From: Neobacillus bataviensis
GTDB lineage: Bacteria > Bacillota > Bacilli > Bacillales_B > DSM-18226
Direction of reading: 5' to 3'
DNA: 64,000 nucleotides
Assembly: GCF_019969725.1 (NCBI RefSeq)
Contig: NZ_JAHXYW010000001.1
Coordinates: 942,297-1,006,296, forward strand
Every line of letters begins with the position of its first letter. The first letter of the stretch is position 1. The notes below the pieces were generated by a model. The model did no database searches and was not told where the DNA came from. It saw nothing but the letters and a program-made list of their open reading frames with translations. The position numbers were made by a program, and so were the translations under genes. Positions 20,388-29,630 of the stretch are shown here, piece after piece.

Positions 20388-20419
20388 CAAAATAAAAAGC
20401 ACCCAAATTTAACGGGTGC
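20388..20419 (-). terminator. Rho-independent terminator of spoVM
   Basis: Minus-strand stem GCACCC/GGGTGC with a nine-base loop, then TTTTTATTTT. It lies just beyond the spoVM stop and faces the rpmB terminator, so the converging genes are insulated. Confidence 0.8.
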
Positions 20420-20435
20420 CATAACATTCCATTTT

Positions 20436-20519
20436 CTATTCGTTTTTCTTAAATGCACCAATCATCGCCCGGACAAGTCCGCCTAAAAATCTCGGCAGTT
20501 TAATCGTATAAAATTTCAT
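20436..20519 (-). CDS. spoVM: Stage V sporulation protein SpoVM
   Basis: 27-codon gene, easily missed because of its size. The product reads MKFYTIKLPRFLGGLVRAM followed by IGAFKKNE, nearly identical to B. subtilis SpoVM (26 residues). SpoVM is an amphipathic helix made in the mother cell that recognises positive membrane curvature on the forespore and anchors SpoIVA to start coat assembly. Pro9, needed for localisation in B. subtilis, is present. GAGGAGGGA lies ahead of the ATG. SigE dependence is expected from B. subtilis, but I could not identify a convincing SigE promoter upstream. Confidence 0.95.
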   Translation of the reverse strand: MKFYTIKLPRFLGGLVRAMIGAFKKNE

Positions 20520-20625
20520 ACTGTCCCTCCTCACCAATCTCCCGCTTCTTATTCATCTCAACTTTTTTCGTACGCCCTTACATACTATTCAAACGGACGA
20601 AAACAGTACCAAATTGTAAGACCTA

Positions 20626-21276
20626 TTAATCATGGCTTCTTATCACTATTAATATGCCTTCGGAAAATGAAAAAGTACCATAATCACTAATAAGTTCATT
20701 ACTAATACATAGTGTTGAGCCGAGAGAAATATGCTGATTTTTCAAAGGAAATTTGAAGCCCTCTAGTGTGATTCCGCTGACGGTAAGCGTTAGGGGAACA
20801 AAAGAAATATATTTTTCAGCATTCATTTTTTTTATTGTATAAGTCCCTGGTTCTTTTAAAAATAACAGGTTATTTCGATCAATTAAACAGATATCTACTG
20901 TTTTTTTTGCTCTTAGGGGATTTAGTAAAAGCTGTACATTTGCGAATAAATGATCAAGTCGTCCGCCCGTTGCACCAAAAATACGAATTTTCTCTGGATT
21001 CTGTTCTAATGCCCAATTCAGCGCGAGTTCCATATCCGTTTCATCTTTTTCAGGTTTAAAGCGTTTTAATTCTTCCACTTTGCTTTCAATAAACTGTAAT
21101 TCCTCTGGTGAAACAGAATCAAAATCTCCAAAAGCAATGACTGGACTTATATTGCACTTTAATAAGTGAAAAACACCCCGATCCACTCCGACCCATATCG
21201 TGTTTTCCTCCTCATACTCTTTCAAATCAGGAAGAAGGTCTTCAGGACCTCCTGCCAAAATATTGATAATCATCAT
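20626..21276 (-). CDS. thiN: Thiamine pyrophosphokinase
   Basis: 216-residue enzyme converting thiamine to thiamine diphosphate. N-terminal nucleotide-binding pieces include AGGP and GVDRGVFHLL, followed by FGDFDSVSPEE and GATGGRLDHLFANVQLL, all typical of ThiN. The C-terminal third is a beta-rich thiamine-binding domain. AAAGGGG precedes two adjacent ATG codons. It is the last gene of the long coaBC-to-thiN cluster, after an rpe terminator. Confidence 0.95.
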   Translation of the reverse strand: MMIINILAGGPEDLLPDLKEYEEENTIWVGVDRGVFHLLKCNISPVIAFGDFDSVSPEELQFIESKVEELKRFKPEKDETDMELALNWALEQNPEKIRIFGATGGRLDHLFANVQLLLNPLRAKKTVDICLIDRNNLLFLKEPGTYTIKKMNAEKYISFVPLTLTVSGITLEGFKFPLKNQHISLGSTLCISNELISDYGTFSFSEGILIVIRSHD

Positions 21277-21293
21277 GAAAACCCCTTTACTGT

Positions 21294-21325
21294 ATGCAAA
21301 AAGCCGACTGTATAAAATCGGCTTA
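21294..21325 (-). terminator. Terminator-like hairpin between rpe and thiN
   Basis: Stem AGCCGA/TCGGCT with a ten-base loop and TTTTTG tail on the minus strand. The short stem suggests partial termination, leaving some readthrough into thiN. Confidence 0.65.
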
Positions 21326-21332
21326 TCTTTCT

Positions 21333-21977
21333 TTATCCTCTTATTGATGAGATGGCTTTTGCGTAATCACTTTCATTGTAAATTGCGGAGCCTGCCACTA
21401 ATACATTGGCCCCTGCTTCAATACATTGCTTCGCGGTTTCCGGATTTACACCACCATCGATTTCAATCTCAATGTTTAAACCTTTTTGCTCTGCCATTTC
21501 TTTCACTTTTCTTATTTTTGGAAGGACCTCTGGAATGAATTTTTGTCCTCCAAACCCCGGATTAACAGACATTAACAATACCATATCAATATCCCCAATG
21601 ATATGTTGTATGGTTTCAACTGGTGTCGCAGGATTTAAGACCACCCCTGCCTTTACACCAAACGATTTAATCGCTTGAAGCGTTCTGTGCAAATGACGGC
21701 AAGCTTCCACATGGACCGTAATGTAATCTGCTCCTGCCTTGGCAAAAGCCTCAATATATTGATCAGGATTCTCAATCATTAAGTGTACATCAAGCGGCAG
21801 TTTTGTAATGGGTCGAATGGCCTCAACAATGAGCGGTCCAATCGTAATATTCGGAACAAAATGGCCATCCATTACATCAACATGTATGTAGTCTGCTCCA
21901 CCTTTTTCAACTGCTAAAATCTCTTCCCCCAGTTTTGAAAAATCGGCTGAAAGAATGGAAGGTGCTATTTTCACCAT
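21333..21977 (-). CDS. rpe: Ribulose-phosphate 3-epimerase
   Basis: 214-residue TIM-barrel enzyme of the pentose phosphate pathway. The motifs [30 protein letters not shown] (metal-binding His and Asp), [19 protein letters not shown] and EIDGGVN all match. It lies two bases after rsgA in the prkC-rsgA-rpe group, as in B. subtilis. Length is normal. Confidence 0.98.
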   Translation of the reverse strand: MVKIAPSILSADFSKLGEEILAVEKGGADYIHVDVMDGHFVPNITIGPLIVEAIRPITKLPLDVHLMIENPDQYIEAFAKAGADYITVHVEACRHLHRTLQAIKSFGVKAGVVLNPATPVETIQHIIGDIDMVLLMSVNPGFGGQKFIPEVLPKIRKVKEMAEQKGLNIEIEIDGGVNPETAKQCIEAGANVLVAGSAIYNESDYAKAISSIRG

Positions 21978-21979
21978 GG

Positions 21980-22861
21980 TTAGTACCTCGGCTTTCTATC
22001 TTTTATTTCTTGGAGGAAATCAACATAATGTTCATAGCGATATGCTGGAATTTCCCCTGATTCAACAGCTTGTTTCACACCGCATTTAGGTTCGCTAATA
22101 TGGAGGCAGCCGCGAAATTTACAATTTTCGCTCTTCTGCAGCAATTCTGGAAAACATGCAGTTAAGTCTTCTGCCTCAATATTGGTGAATTCTAATGAGC
22201 TAAATCCAGGTGTATCGGCAACAAGCCCTTCGCCAATTTCAATTAGCTCAACATGCCTTGTCGTATGCTTTCCTCTTCCTAAATGTGATGAGATATCATT
22301 TGTTTTTAGCTCCAGATCAGGTCTAAGAACATTTAGTAATGAGGACTTTCCCACACCAGATTGGCCGGCAAAAACAGAAATTTTATGGTTAAGATGCGGA
22401 TTCAACTGTTCAATTCCGGACTCTGTTTCCGATGAAGTAAGAATGACTTCATATCCAGCCGATCTATATTGCTGAGCATATTCCATAATCAATTTGTTTT
22501 GCTCATTGTTTGTCAGGTCCATCTTAGTAATACAAATGAGTGGCTCAATATGATTAAATTCCACTAATACTAGAAATCGATCTAAAAGCACGGTGCTGAA
22601 GCCAGGTTCTACAGCTGAAAAAACAAGAATGGCCTGATCAACGTTCGCAATTGGCGGGCGGACTAATTCATTTTTCCGTTCTTTTACTTCAAGAATATAG
22701 CCTTCCAATTCGTTTTCTGCTTGAAAAACAACCTCATCCCCAACCAGAGGGGTGACTTTATTCTTTCTGAATACCCCTCTGCCCCGGCATTGAATTAATT
22801 CCTCATTATGAAGAACATAGTAAAATCCACTTAATGCTTTTACAATTTTCCCTTCAGGCAT
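21980..22861 (-). CDS. rsgA: Ribosome-associated GTPase RsgA
   Basis: 293-residue circularly permuted GTPase (B. subtilis YloQ/CpgA) that checks late 30S assembly. An N-terminal OB fold (1-65) is followed by G4 TKMDL, G1 [13 protein letters not shown]3 [10 protein letters not shown], and a C-terminal zinc finger [14 protein letters not shown]. The ATG at 22861 is seven bases after AAGGAG; a GTG two codons earlier is too close. In B. subtilis it is a substrate of PrkC, encoded next upstream. Confidence 0.96.
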   Translation of the reverse strand: MPEGKIVKALSGFYYVLHNEELIQCRGRGVFRKNKVTPLVGDEVVFQAENELEGYILEVKERKNELVRPPIANVDQAILVFSAVEPGFSTVLLDRFLVLVEFNHIEPLICITKMDLTNNEQNKLIMEYAQQYRSAGYEVILTSSETESGIEQLNPHLNHKISVFAGQSGVGKSSLLNVLRPDLELKTNDISSHLGRGKHTTRHVELIEIGEGLVADTPGFSSLEFTNIEAEDLTACFPELLQKSENCKFRGCLHISEPKCGVKQAVESGEIPAYRYEHYVDFLQEIKDRKPRY

Positions 22862-22960
22862 AGCCACACTCCTTGCCCTTAAACTTCACAAACGGATGAC
22901 TTCTATTAAAATTTTTACGAGTGCTCTCATTTTTATTCAAATGTAAAGCCATCCATTATA

Positions 22961-24940
22961 TTATTCTGTATCATCATAGCTTATCGTTTCATCCGCGATA
23001 ACCTGCAAATCACGCATAACTTTATAGCCGGCCTTTTTTCCGTACGGAATCAACAATTTAATTTGCTTTTTCGTCGTCTGTGTAATGGTAAATTTTTCAG
23101 CCGGCTCTGTCATACTGTGCGTCATATCCTCTATATAGATTATGACCTCTTGTTTTTGTCCTGGCTCACCAGGTAAAGGCGGTTCATATTCGATGGTAAT
23201 TTCTTTAATTACCTCTTTTGGCGGTTTTTGCTCTTTTCCTTTTGAAATCACAACCGAAACCTTGTCACCTTTTTTCAATTCTGTTCCCTCTGCCGGTGAT
23301 TGCGAAATGACCATACCTGACGGAATATTTTCATCATATTTTTCTTGTGAGGCATCTAATACCAGCCCTACTAATGTTGCATAGTCCTGTGCACCCTTTA
23401 AATTATATTGGGTTAAGTCACTTAAAACAATTTTTTCCGGTCCCTTACTGACCTCAAATTCTAATTCAGTATCTTCTGGAACCACTTTTGTACCTCCAGG
23501 TGGATTCTGGCTTAAAATGGTACCTGGTTCACTATCGTCGTTTTTCTCCACTTTATTTATAGCTTTAAAATTCTCCTGCTCTAATAGACGGACCACATCA
23601 TCATATTGACGGCCAACATAATCAGAAAGATCATATTTTTCTTTTCCAGAGCTAATGTATATAGTAATCCCCGCATTTTCCTTAACTGTAGTCCCGGCCT
23701 CAGGGTCGGTTTTAATTACTTTCCCTTTTTTAACATCCTCATCTGGTATTTCAATTTGGTCGGTGACCTCGAGTCCTTTTAATTTTAGCTTGGAAATTGC
23801 GTCATCTACATTCATTCTGCTTACATCTGGAACTTTGACGTCCTTTGCAGATAATAAATCAGGTAAAAATGTAAAAGTTAATATTCCTAGAATGGCCAGA
23901 ATAAGAAAAGTAGATATTAAAATTATCGGCCACTTTATCCGTTTTTTACTTGTTTTCTTTTCTTTATTTGCATCATTTTCTTGTTTAATCGCCGGCTTTT
24001 CATTGCTGTGCACTAATGTTTCATCAAGGTTTTTTAAAGGCTTATCATTCGTGATAACTGGAATTGCTTTTGTTGCCTCGTCATCAACTGGTATAGAAAA
24101 TTTAGGTTCATCATCCCTCTCAGGGTCGAGAGCTGTTCGAAGGTCCTCCTCCATTTCATCAACCGTATTATACCGATGGAATGGATCTTTGGCCGTTGCC
24201 TTAAGGACAATATTTTCGACGCTTTGCGGAATTTTGGGGTTCCATCTTCTTACAGAGGGTGTTTCTGATTGCAGATGCTTCAATGCAATCGAAACGGCGG
24301 ATTCTCCTGAAAACGGAAGCCGGCCTGTCAATAGCTCAAACATGACAATCCCTAATGAATAAATATCTGATTTTCGATTGGCCATTCCTCCGCGGGCTTG
24401 CTCAGGTGATAAATAATGGACAGAACCCAAGACGGAATTTGTCTGCGTGATGCTTGTTGCACTAAGCGCCATTGCAATACCAAAATCAGTAATTTTCACG
24501 TATCCCTCTCGGTCAATTAAAATATTATGAGGCTTTATATCGCGATGAATAATATGATTTTGATGTGCATGGGAAATGGCAGATGTTAATTGCATCATTA
24601 TGTCTAGCGCTTCTTCCACTCGAAGTGGTGATTGCTGCTGTATGTATTGTTTTAAGGTTTGCCCGTTTACATATTCCATAACAATATAATATAGGGAATC
24701 CTCTTCACCAACATCGTAAATGCTAACTATATTCGGGTGAGCAAGACTAGTAGCTGATTGAGCCTCTCTATGAAAGCGTTTAATAAATTCCTCATCATTT
24801 ACAAAATCTAGCCGAAGCATTTTTACGGCAACATCTCTATCTAGAATCATATCATGGGCTAGATATACATTTGCCATACCGCCTCCGCCAATCATTTCGA
24901 GGATTTTATAGCGGCCGCTTATTCTTTTCCCAATGATCAT
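22961..24940 (-). CDS. prkC: Ser/Thr protein kinase PrkC with PASTA repeats
   Basis: 659-residue membrane kinase of the PknB/PrkC type, which senses muropeptides and promotes spore germination and wall responses. The kinase domain occupies 1-270, with Lys40, HRDIKPHN at 132-139, DFG at 152-154 and a Thr/Ser-rich activation loop at 161-173. One membrane helix lies at about 337-359. Outside are three PASTA-like repeats (about 367-570) and a C-terminal Ig-like domain. Its antagonist phosphatase gene prpC ends six bases upstream. Confidence 0.97.
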   Translation of the reverse strand: MIIGKRISGRYKILEMIGGGGMANVYLAHDMILDRDVAVKMLRLDFVNDEEFIKRFHREAQSATSLAHPNIVSIYDVGEEDSLYYIVMEYVNGQTLKQYIQQQSPLRVEEALDIMMQLTSAISHAHQNHIIHRDIKPHNILIDREGYVKITDFGIAMALSATSITQTNSVLGSVHYLSPEQARGGMANRKSDIYSLGIVMFELLTGRLPFSGESAVSIALKHLQSETPSVRRWNPKIPQSVENIVLKATAKDPFHRYNTVDEMEEDLRTALDPERDDEPKFSIPVDDEATKAIPVITNDKPLKNLDETLVHSNEKPAIKQENDANKEKKTSKKRIKWPIILISTFLILAILGILTFTFLPDLLSAKDVKVPDVSRMNVDDAISKLKLKGLEVTDQIEIPDEDVKKGKVIKTDPEAGTTVKENAGITIYISSGKEKYDLSDYVGRQYDDVVRLLEQENFKAINKVEKNDDSEPGTILSQNPPGGTKVVPEDTELEFEVSKGPEKIVLSDLTQYNLKGAQDYATLVGLVLDASQEKYDENIPSGMVISQSPAEGTELKKGDKVSVVISKGKEQKPPKEVIKEITIEYEPPLPGEPGQKQEVIIYIEDMTHSMTEPAEKFTITQTTKKQIKLLIPYGKKAGYKVMRDLQVIADETISYDDTE

Positions 24941-24946
24941 TTTTCA

Positions 24947-25696
24947 TCACCCTCTTTCATTTTCATTATTAAACTCTAGAATGATTAGGGTAATGTTGTC
25001 TTCTCCGCCATTATCATTTGCCATGATAATGAGTGATTGTGCTTTTTGTTCAAGCGTAGTTTGATTCTGAAGAATTTGAACCATTTCTGTGTCACTTACT
25101 TTATTGGATAACCCATCTGAGCAAATAAGCAGATAGTCTCCTTCCTCGAACATAATGGTTTTAATATCAATCTTCACATCTTGTTCAGTCCCTAAGGCTC
25201 GTAATATCCAATTTTTCCTTGGATGATGCTCCGCATCCTCTTTCGAAATTTGTCCTGTACGGACTAATTCATTGACCCAAGTATGGTCATCCGTTAACTG
25301 TTGGAATCCGGAATCATTTAAAATGTAACAGCGAGAATCGCCCACATGGGCAATCGATGTAAAATTGTCTGTAGCAATCACCGCTTCGATCGTTGTACCC
25401 ATTCCTTCACATTCCTCATTGCTCCTGGCATGTTCATACAACAATCGATTAACCTCAAGAATATTTGACTTCAACCATTCTTCAGCTTGGTCAGCAGTAT
25501 TTAACCCTTGAGCCTGCTCCCATTTTTCCTGTAAGTATGTCACTGTCATTTTACTTGCAACATCACCGGCACGGTGACCGCCCATGCCATCTGCTACAAT
25601 GGCTAGGCGATGTCCGTCCCGATTGACAAAAGTTCCACCATTATCCTCATTATTTTGGCGAACTTTTCCTTGGTCCGTTTTAAAAACAGCCTTCAC
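24947..25696 (-). CDS. prpC: PP2C-type protein phosphatase PrpC
   Basis: 249-residue metal-dependent Ser/Thr phosphatase that reverses PrkC phosphorylation. PP2C motifs include ADGMGGHRAGD (near 36-46), HVGDSRCY, LTDDHTWVNELV, SDGLSNKV and GGEDNITLIIL; the aspartates bind two metals. The start is GTG, preceded by GAGGTGA. It overlaps nothing but is tightly packed between rlmN and prkC. Confidence 0.96.
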   Translation of the reverse strand: MKAVFKTDQGKVRQNNEDNGGTFVNRDGHRLAIVADGMGGHRAGDVASKMTVTYLQEKWEQAQGLNTADQAEEWLKSNILEVNRLLYEHARSNEECEGMGTTIEAVIATDNFTSIAHVGDSRCYILNDSGFQQLTDDHTWVNELVRTGQISKEDAEHHPRKNWILRALGTEQDVKIDIKTIMFEEGDYLLICSDGLSNKVSDTEMVQILQNQTTLEQKAQSLIIMANDNGGEDNITLIILEFNNENERG

Positions 25697-25702
25697 ATTC
25701 TG

Positions 25703-26794
25703 TCACCTCGTCTCTTCCTTCCGCTCCTTTGCACGAAGTTGTCCACATGCTGCATCAATATCATGACCGTGCTCTCGGCGAATTGTCACATTAATTCCAC
25801 GTTTTTTTAGCGTTTTTTCAAAGGCAAAAATTTTATCTTTAGGTGTACGGACATAATCTCTTTCAGGTACATAATTTACCGGTATCAGATTCACATGGCA
25901 TTTAATCCCTTTTAATAGGTCTGCTAATTCCTCAGCATGCTCTGTCGAGTCATTTACACCGCCAAAAAGACCATATTCAAAGCTTATGCGCCTTCCTGTC
26001 TTATCGATATAATACCGTACTGCTTTCATTAAGTCATCAAGTTTATAGGCTTTGTTGATCGGCATCAGTCTTGATCTTAATTCAGTATTTGGAGCGTGAA
26101 GTGAAATGGCAAAATTGATTTGCATATTTTCATCAGCAAATTGATAAATCTTCGGAATGATTCCGCTAGTCGAGACGGTAATATGGCGGGCACCGATATT
26201 CAGCCCTTTATCATGATTAATAATTTTTAAAAATGAAAGCATATTATCGTAGTTATCAAACGGCTCCCCGATTCCCATAATAACAACAGAGCTTACACGC
26301 TCCTCCGTTTCATCAAGAGCTTGCTGGACTTTGACCACTTGCGCAACAATTTCTCCCGCCTCAAGGTGTCTTTTCAATCCACCTAGGGTTGACGCGCAGA
26401 AGGTACAGCCAATTCTGCAGCCCACCTGCGTTGTTACACACACCGAGTTTCCATAATCATGGCGCATGAGAACGGTTTCGATTGAATAGCCATCGTGAAG
26501 CTCGAAAAGAAACTTAATTGTTCCATCGGAAGAGGTTTGTTGAATGACTGTCTTTAAAGGTGTAAGTTGAAAATGACTTAATAGTTTTTCACGGAGTCCT
26601 TTAGAAACATTACTCATATCCTCAAAAGAGGTAATTCTTTTTTTATAAAGCCAATCAAAAATCTGCTCAGCGCGAAATGGCTTTTCACCATTCTCCGACA
26701 GCCATTCCTTTAATTCATGAAGCTCCAATGAATAAATTGATTTTTTCTTCATCTCTACTGCTGTGTTCGTCTCAGTTGTATTTAATTGTTCCAA
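25703..26794 (-). CDS. rlmN: 23S rRNA/tRNA adenine-C2 methyltransferase RlmN
   Basis: 363-residue radical-SAM enzyme that makes m2A2503 in 23S rRNA and m2A37 in some tRNAs. The cluster motif CRIGCTFC holds three cysteines, and the catalytic resolving cysteine lies at the C-terminus in [19 protein letters not shown] and [11 protein letters not shown] are family-typical. The start appears to be TTG after AAGGTG; an internal ATG 15 codons in is possible, but the TTG gives exactly the B. subtilis length. Confidence 0.95.
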   Translation of the reverse strand: MEQLNTTETNTAVEMKKKSIYSLELHELKEWLSENGEKPFRAEQIFDWLYKKRITSFEDMSNVSKGLREKLLSHFQLTPLKTVIQQTSSDGTIKFLFELHDGYSIETVLMRHDYGNSVCVTTQVGCRIGCTFCASTLGGLKRHLEAGEIVAQVVKVQQALDETEERVSSVVIMGIGEPFDNYDNMLSFLKIINHDKGLNIGARHITVSTSGIIPKIYQFADENMQINFAISLHAPNTELRSRLMPINKAYKLDDLMKAVRYYIDKTGRRISFEYGLFGGVNDSTEHAEELADLLKGIKCHVNLIPVNYVPERDYVRTPKDKIFAFEKTLKKRGINVTIRREHGHDIDAACGQLRAKERKEETR

Positions 26795-26797
26795 AAA

Positions 26798-28147
26798 CTA
26801 CACCTTCTTTCTTAAAGCTGCAATATAAAATCCATCAGATCCAAATTCCTGAGGAAAAATTTGTAAATCAAAGCCGGTAATCAACGGCTGAACGGCTTCA
26901 GGCATCCTATCTTTAAAAGAAAAATCCCCTTCAAATTCTTGATTATTTTCTAAAAATGTTTTGACTGTATTTTCATTTTCTTCTTTATCAACGGTGCATG
27001 TACTATATACCAGAATGCCGCCTTTTTTCAATAAAGGAGCAACGGAGGTTAACAGATTTTGTTGAATGGTACTTAATCGTTCTAAATCTTTTTCGGTTTT
27101 CGTATATTTCATATCTGGTTTTCTTCTCATTACCCCAAGGCCAGAGCAAGGAGCATCAAGAAGAATTCGATGGAAAGATTCATTGTTAAATTTTTCTTGT
27201 AAATGTCTTGAATCAGAGACATTTGTTTTTATATTTGATAATCCTAAACGGCGGGCATTATCATTAATTAATTTAACCTTGTGCTGGTGAAGATCAACGG
27301 AAATCACTTCACCCGTATTATTTAGTTTTTCAGCAATATGCGTGCTTTTTCCTCCAGGAGCTGCACACGCATCAAGGACAAATTCTCCTTCGGATGCACC
27401 TAGTGCATAGGTCGCAAGCATCGAGCTCTCGTCTTGAATCGTAAACATTCCATATTTAAAGGCAATGGTAGAAGCTAAGTTTCCCTTTAATGACCTTATC
27501 GCCTCAGGAATGATTGGGCTTTTTTCAATTTGAAACCCATCTTCCTCAAGCAGCGAAACACATTCATCTCTAGAAATCTTTGTAAGATTAACTCGTGCTG
27601 TTTGCATAGGCGCTGTTAAGTTAATTTCACACATTTCTTTTGTTTTATCATAACCAAATTGATTCACCCATCTATTCACAAGCCAAAAAGGGTGGCTGGT
27701 CTCGAGTGAAAGACGTTCAATAGGATCAACCACTTCACTTAATGCAGGGATTCCTTCTCTTTGAATACTACGAAGCACTCCGTTTACCAGACTGGCTATC
27801 CCTTTATGCCCGCGTTTTTTGGCAATTTCTACCGCCTCAAAAATGGCGGCCCGGTCAGGTATTTTATCAAGGTAAACCATTTGATAAAGAGTCATTCTTA
27901 GTAAATGATGAATCCAATCCGCTAATTTCTTATTATCTTTGACAAATGGCTTTAAATAGTAATCCAGAGCCATTCTCCTTTGCAATGTTCCATATGTCAA
28001 TTCAGTAAGTAATCCGACATCTTTTGGAGATAATTCGTTTTTTTCTATGGTGGTATTTAGCAGCAAATTGCTATATGAATGGTTTTTCTCAATGGTTGTC
28101 AAAAGATCCATTGCGGTTTCGCGAACATTGTTTTTCTTTGATGTCAT
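26798..28147 (-). CDS. rsmB: 16S rRNA cytosine-C5 methyltransferase RsmB
   Basis: 449-residue NOL1/NOP2/Sun-family enzyme that makes m5C967 in 16S rRNA. An N-terminal NusB-like RNA-binding domain (1-150) precedes the SAM domain with ACAAPGGKSTHIAE. The two catalytic cysteines are in DAPCSGLG and YSTCTVDKEENE. It starts one base after fmt and ends three bases before rlmN. Confidence 0.96.
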   Translation of the reverse strand: MTSKKNNVRETAMDLLTTIEKNHSYSNLLLNTTIEKNELSPKDVGLLTELTYGTLQRRMALDYYLKPFVKDNKKLADWIHHLLRMTLYQMVYLDKIPDRAAIFEAVEIAKKRGHKGIASLVNGVLRSIQREGIPALSEVVDPIERLSLETSHPFWLVNRWVNQFGYDKTKEMCEINLTAPMQTARVNLTKISRDECVSLLEEDGFQIEKSPIIPEAIRSLKGNLASTIAFKYGMFTIQDESSMLATYALGASEGEFVLDACAAPGGKSTHIAEKLNNTGEVISVDLHQHKVKLINDNARRLGLSNIKTNVSDSRHLQEKFNNESFHRILLDAPCSGLGVMRRKPDMKYTKTEKDLERLSTIQQNLLTSVAPLLKKGGILVYSTCTVDKEENENTVKTFLENNQEFEGDFSFKDRMPEAVQPLITGFDLQIFPQEFGSDGFYIAALRKKV

Positions 28148-28148
28148 G

Positions 28149-29093
28149 TTATTCTCCTAGTAGGCTGCCTAGTGAAATTTTTGAGCCTGCTCCTCTTAAA
28201 AATTGTTCACTCATCATTTTCGTTTTTCCAGAAGGCTGAAGTTCAAGGATTTTAATAGAGGTATCATTCCCAGTACTCACTGTAATGCCATCTGATTCTA
28301 GTTTTACAATGGTTCCAGGCACTTGGCTCTTTATACCTAAAACCTTTTCTGCACGCCAAATTTTTAATACTTGTCCATCCATCGTCGTAAAAGCAACAGG
28401 CCAAGGGTTTAATCCGCGAATATGATTGTATATATCTTCCCCGGTTTTCCCCCAGTCAATCTTTTCCTGTTCTCGTTTAATATTCGCAGCGAAGGTCGCT
28501 TCTCCATCATTTTGCGGAATTGGTTTAAGTTTTCCATCCAATAATAACGGTAATGTTTCTGAGAGCAGCTTTGCTCCCGCCTTACTTAACTTATCATGGA
28601 GCGTACCAACATTGTCATCTTCCGCGATAGGCACTTCTACTGACTTTAAAATATCTCCTGCATCTAGTTTCTCTACCATATACATGATGGTTATTCCTGT
28701 TTTCTTTTTCCCTTGCATAATCGCATAGTGGATAGGCGCTCCGCCGCGCAATTCTGGAAGAAGGGAAGCATGAACATTAATACAGCCATGTGCAGGGGCT
28801 TCTAACAGCTTCTTTGGCAGAATTTGGCCAAAGGCAGCCGTTACAATTAAATCTGGGTTTAGTGAGAGGATCTTTTGAAGCTCTTCTTCCTGACGGATTT
28901 TTTCCGGCTGAAAGACGGGAATCCCTTGTTTTAAGGCTTCCACCTTTACTGGAGGAGGTGTTAAAACTTTTTTTCTTCCTACCGGCCGATCTGGCTGGGT
29001 CACAACCCCAATTACTTCATACCCATCCGCAAGTATTTGTCTAAGTACCGGAACGGAAAAATCAGGTGTCCCCATAAAAACAATTTTGGTCAT
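28149..29093 (-). CDS. fmt: Methionyl-tRNA formyltransferase
   Basis: 314-residue enzyme that formylates initiator Met-tRNA using 10-formyl-THF. The N-terminal hydrolase domain has [29 protein letters not shown] (catalytic Asn and His) and the DAGD loop; the C-terminal OB domain contacts the tRNA. It overlaps def by four bases, pairing formylation with deformylation. Confidence 0.98.
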   Translation of the reverse strand: MTKIVFMGTPDFSVPVLRQILADGYEVIGVVTQPDRPVGRKKVLTPPPVKVEALKQGIPVFQPEKIRQEEELQKILSLNPDLIVTAAFGQILPKKLLEAPAHGCINVHASLLPELRGGAPIHYAIMQGKKKTGITIMYMVEKLDAGDILKSVEVPIAEDDNVGTLHDKLSKAGAKLLSETLPLLLDGKLKPIPQNDGEATFAANIKREQEKIDWGKTGEDIYNHIRGLNPWPVAFTTMDGQVLKIWRAEKVLGIKSQVPGTIVKLESDGITVSTGNDTSIKILELQPSGKTKMMSEQFLRGAGSKISLGSLLGE

Positions 29094-29575
29094 TCACTTT
29101 CTACTCCTTTTAACTCATCTTCCTCAAGGTATCTTGATACTTTTGTGGTGAATAATATCCCATCAAGATGGTCGATTTCATGCTGAATGGCTCTAGCAAG
29201 AAACTCCTCTGCTTCTAGCGTGTAATGTCTCCCTTTCCGATCGAGAGCTTCTATTTTTACATAATTTGGTCTGGTAACTTCACCATATAATCCTGGAAAG
29301 CTTAGACATCCTTCTGGTCCTGTTTGCTCTCCTGATGTAGATAAAATCCGAGGATTAATCATTTCGATGGTTCCTAACTCATCATCAATATCAACGATTG
29401 CAATTCTAGCATTTAAGCCTATTTGCGGGGCAGCAAGTCCAACCCCATCATATTCAATCATCGTGTCGTACATATCATCAAGCACTTTCGCTAGCTTTCG
29501 GTCAAACTTGTCTACTTCTTGGCATTTTAGCTCGAGAATGTCGGCAGGATAAGTCACAATTTTTCGTATTGCCAA
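29090..29575 (-). CDS. def: Peptide deformylase
   Basis: 161-residue type 2 metallohydrolase that removes the formyl group from nascent proteins. Motif 1 is [10 protein letters not shown], motif 2 EGCLSFP (metal Cys) and motif 3 QHEIDHLDG (two metal His and catalytic Glu). The frame is open for eight more codons, but GGAGG lies seven bases before a TTG codon at 29575, and this start aligns with B. subtilis Def (MAVKKVV versus MAIRKIV). Confidence 0.95.
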   Translation of the reverse strand: MAIRKIVTYPADILELKCQEVDKFDRKLAKVLDDMYDTMIEYDGVGLAAPQIGLNARIAIVDIDDELGTIEMINPRILSTSGEQTGPEGCLSFPGLYGEVTRPNYVKIEALDRKGRHYTLEAEEFLARAIQHEIDHLDGILFTTKVSRYLEEDELKGVESE

Positions 29576-29630
29576 AGCTTTTCCTCCAATATTTATCATG
29601 GGTATGGTTTTTATTTTATTTTTTCCACTA

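Noticed and set aside
20520..20625. SigE-type promoter for spoVM
   Set aside because: A CGTACGAA box is present, but no ATA-type -35 lies at the required 13-15 base spacing, so I do not assign it.
23655..24362. 235-codon plus-strand open frame inside prkC
   Set aside because: Antisense shadow of the kinase gene; no ribosome site, promoter or recognisable domain.
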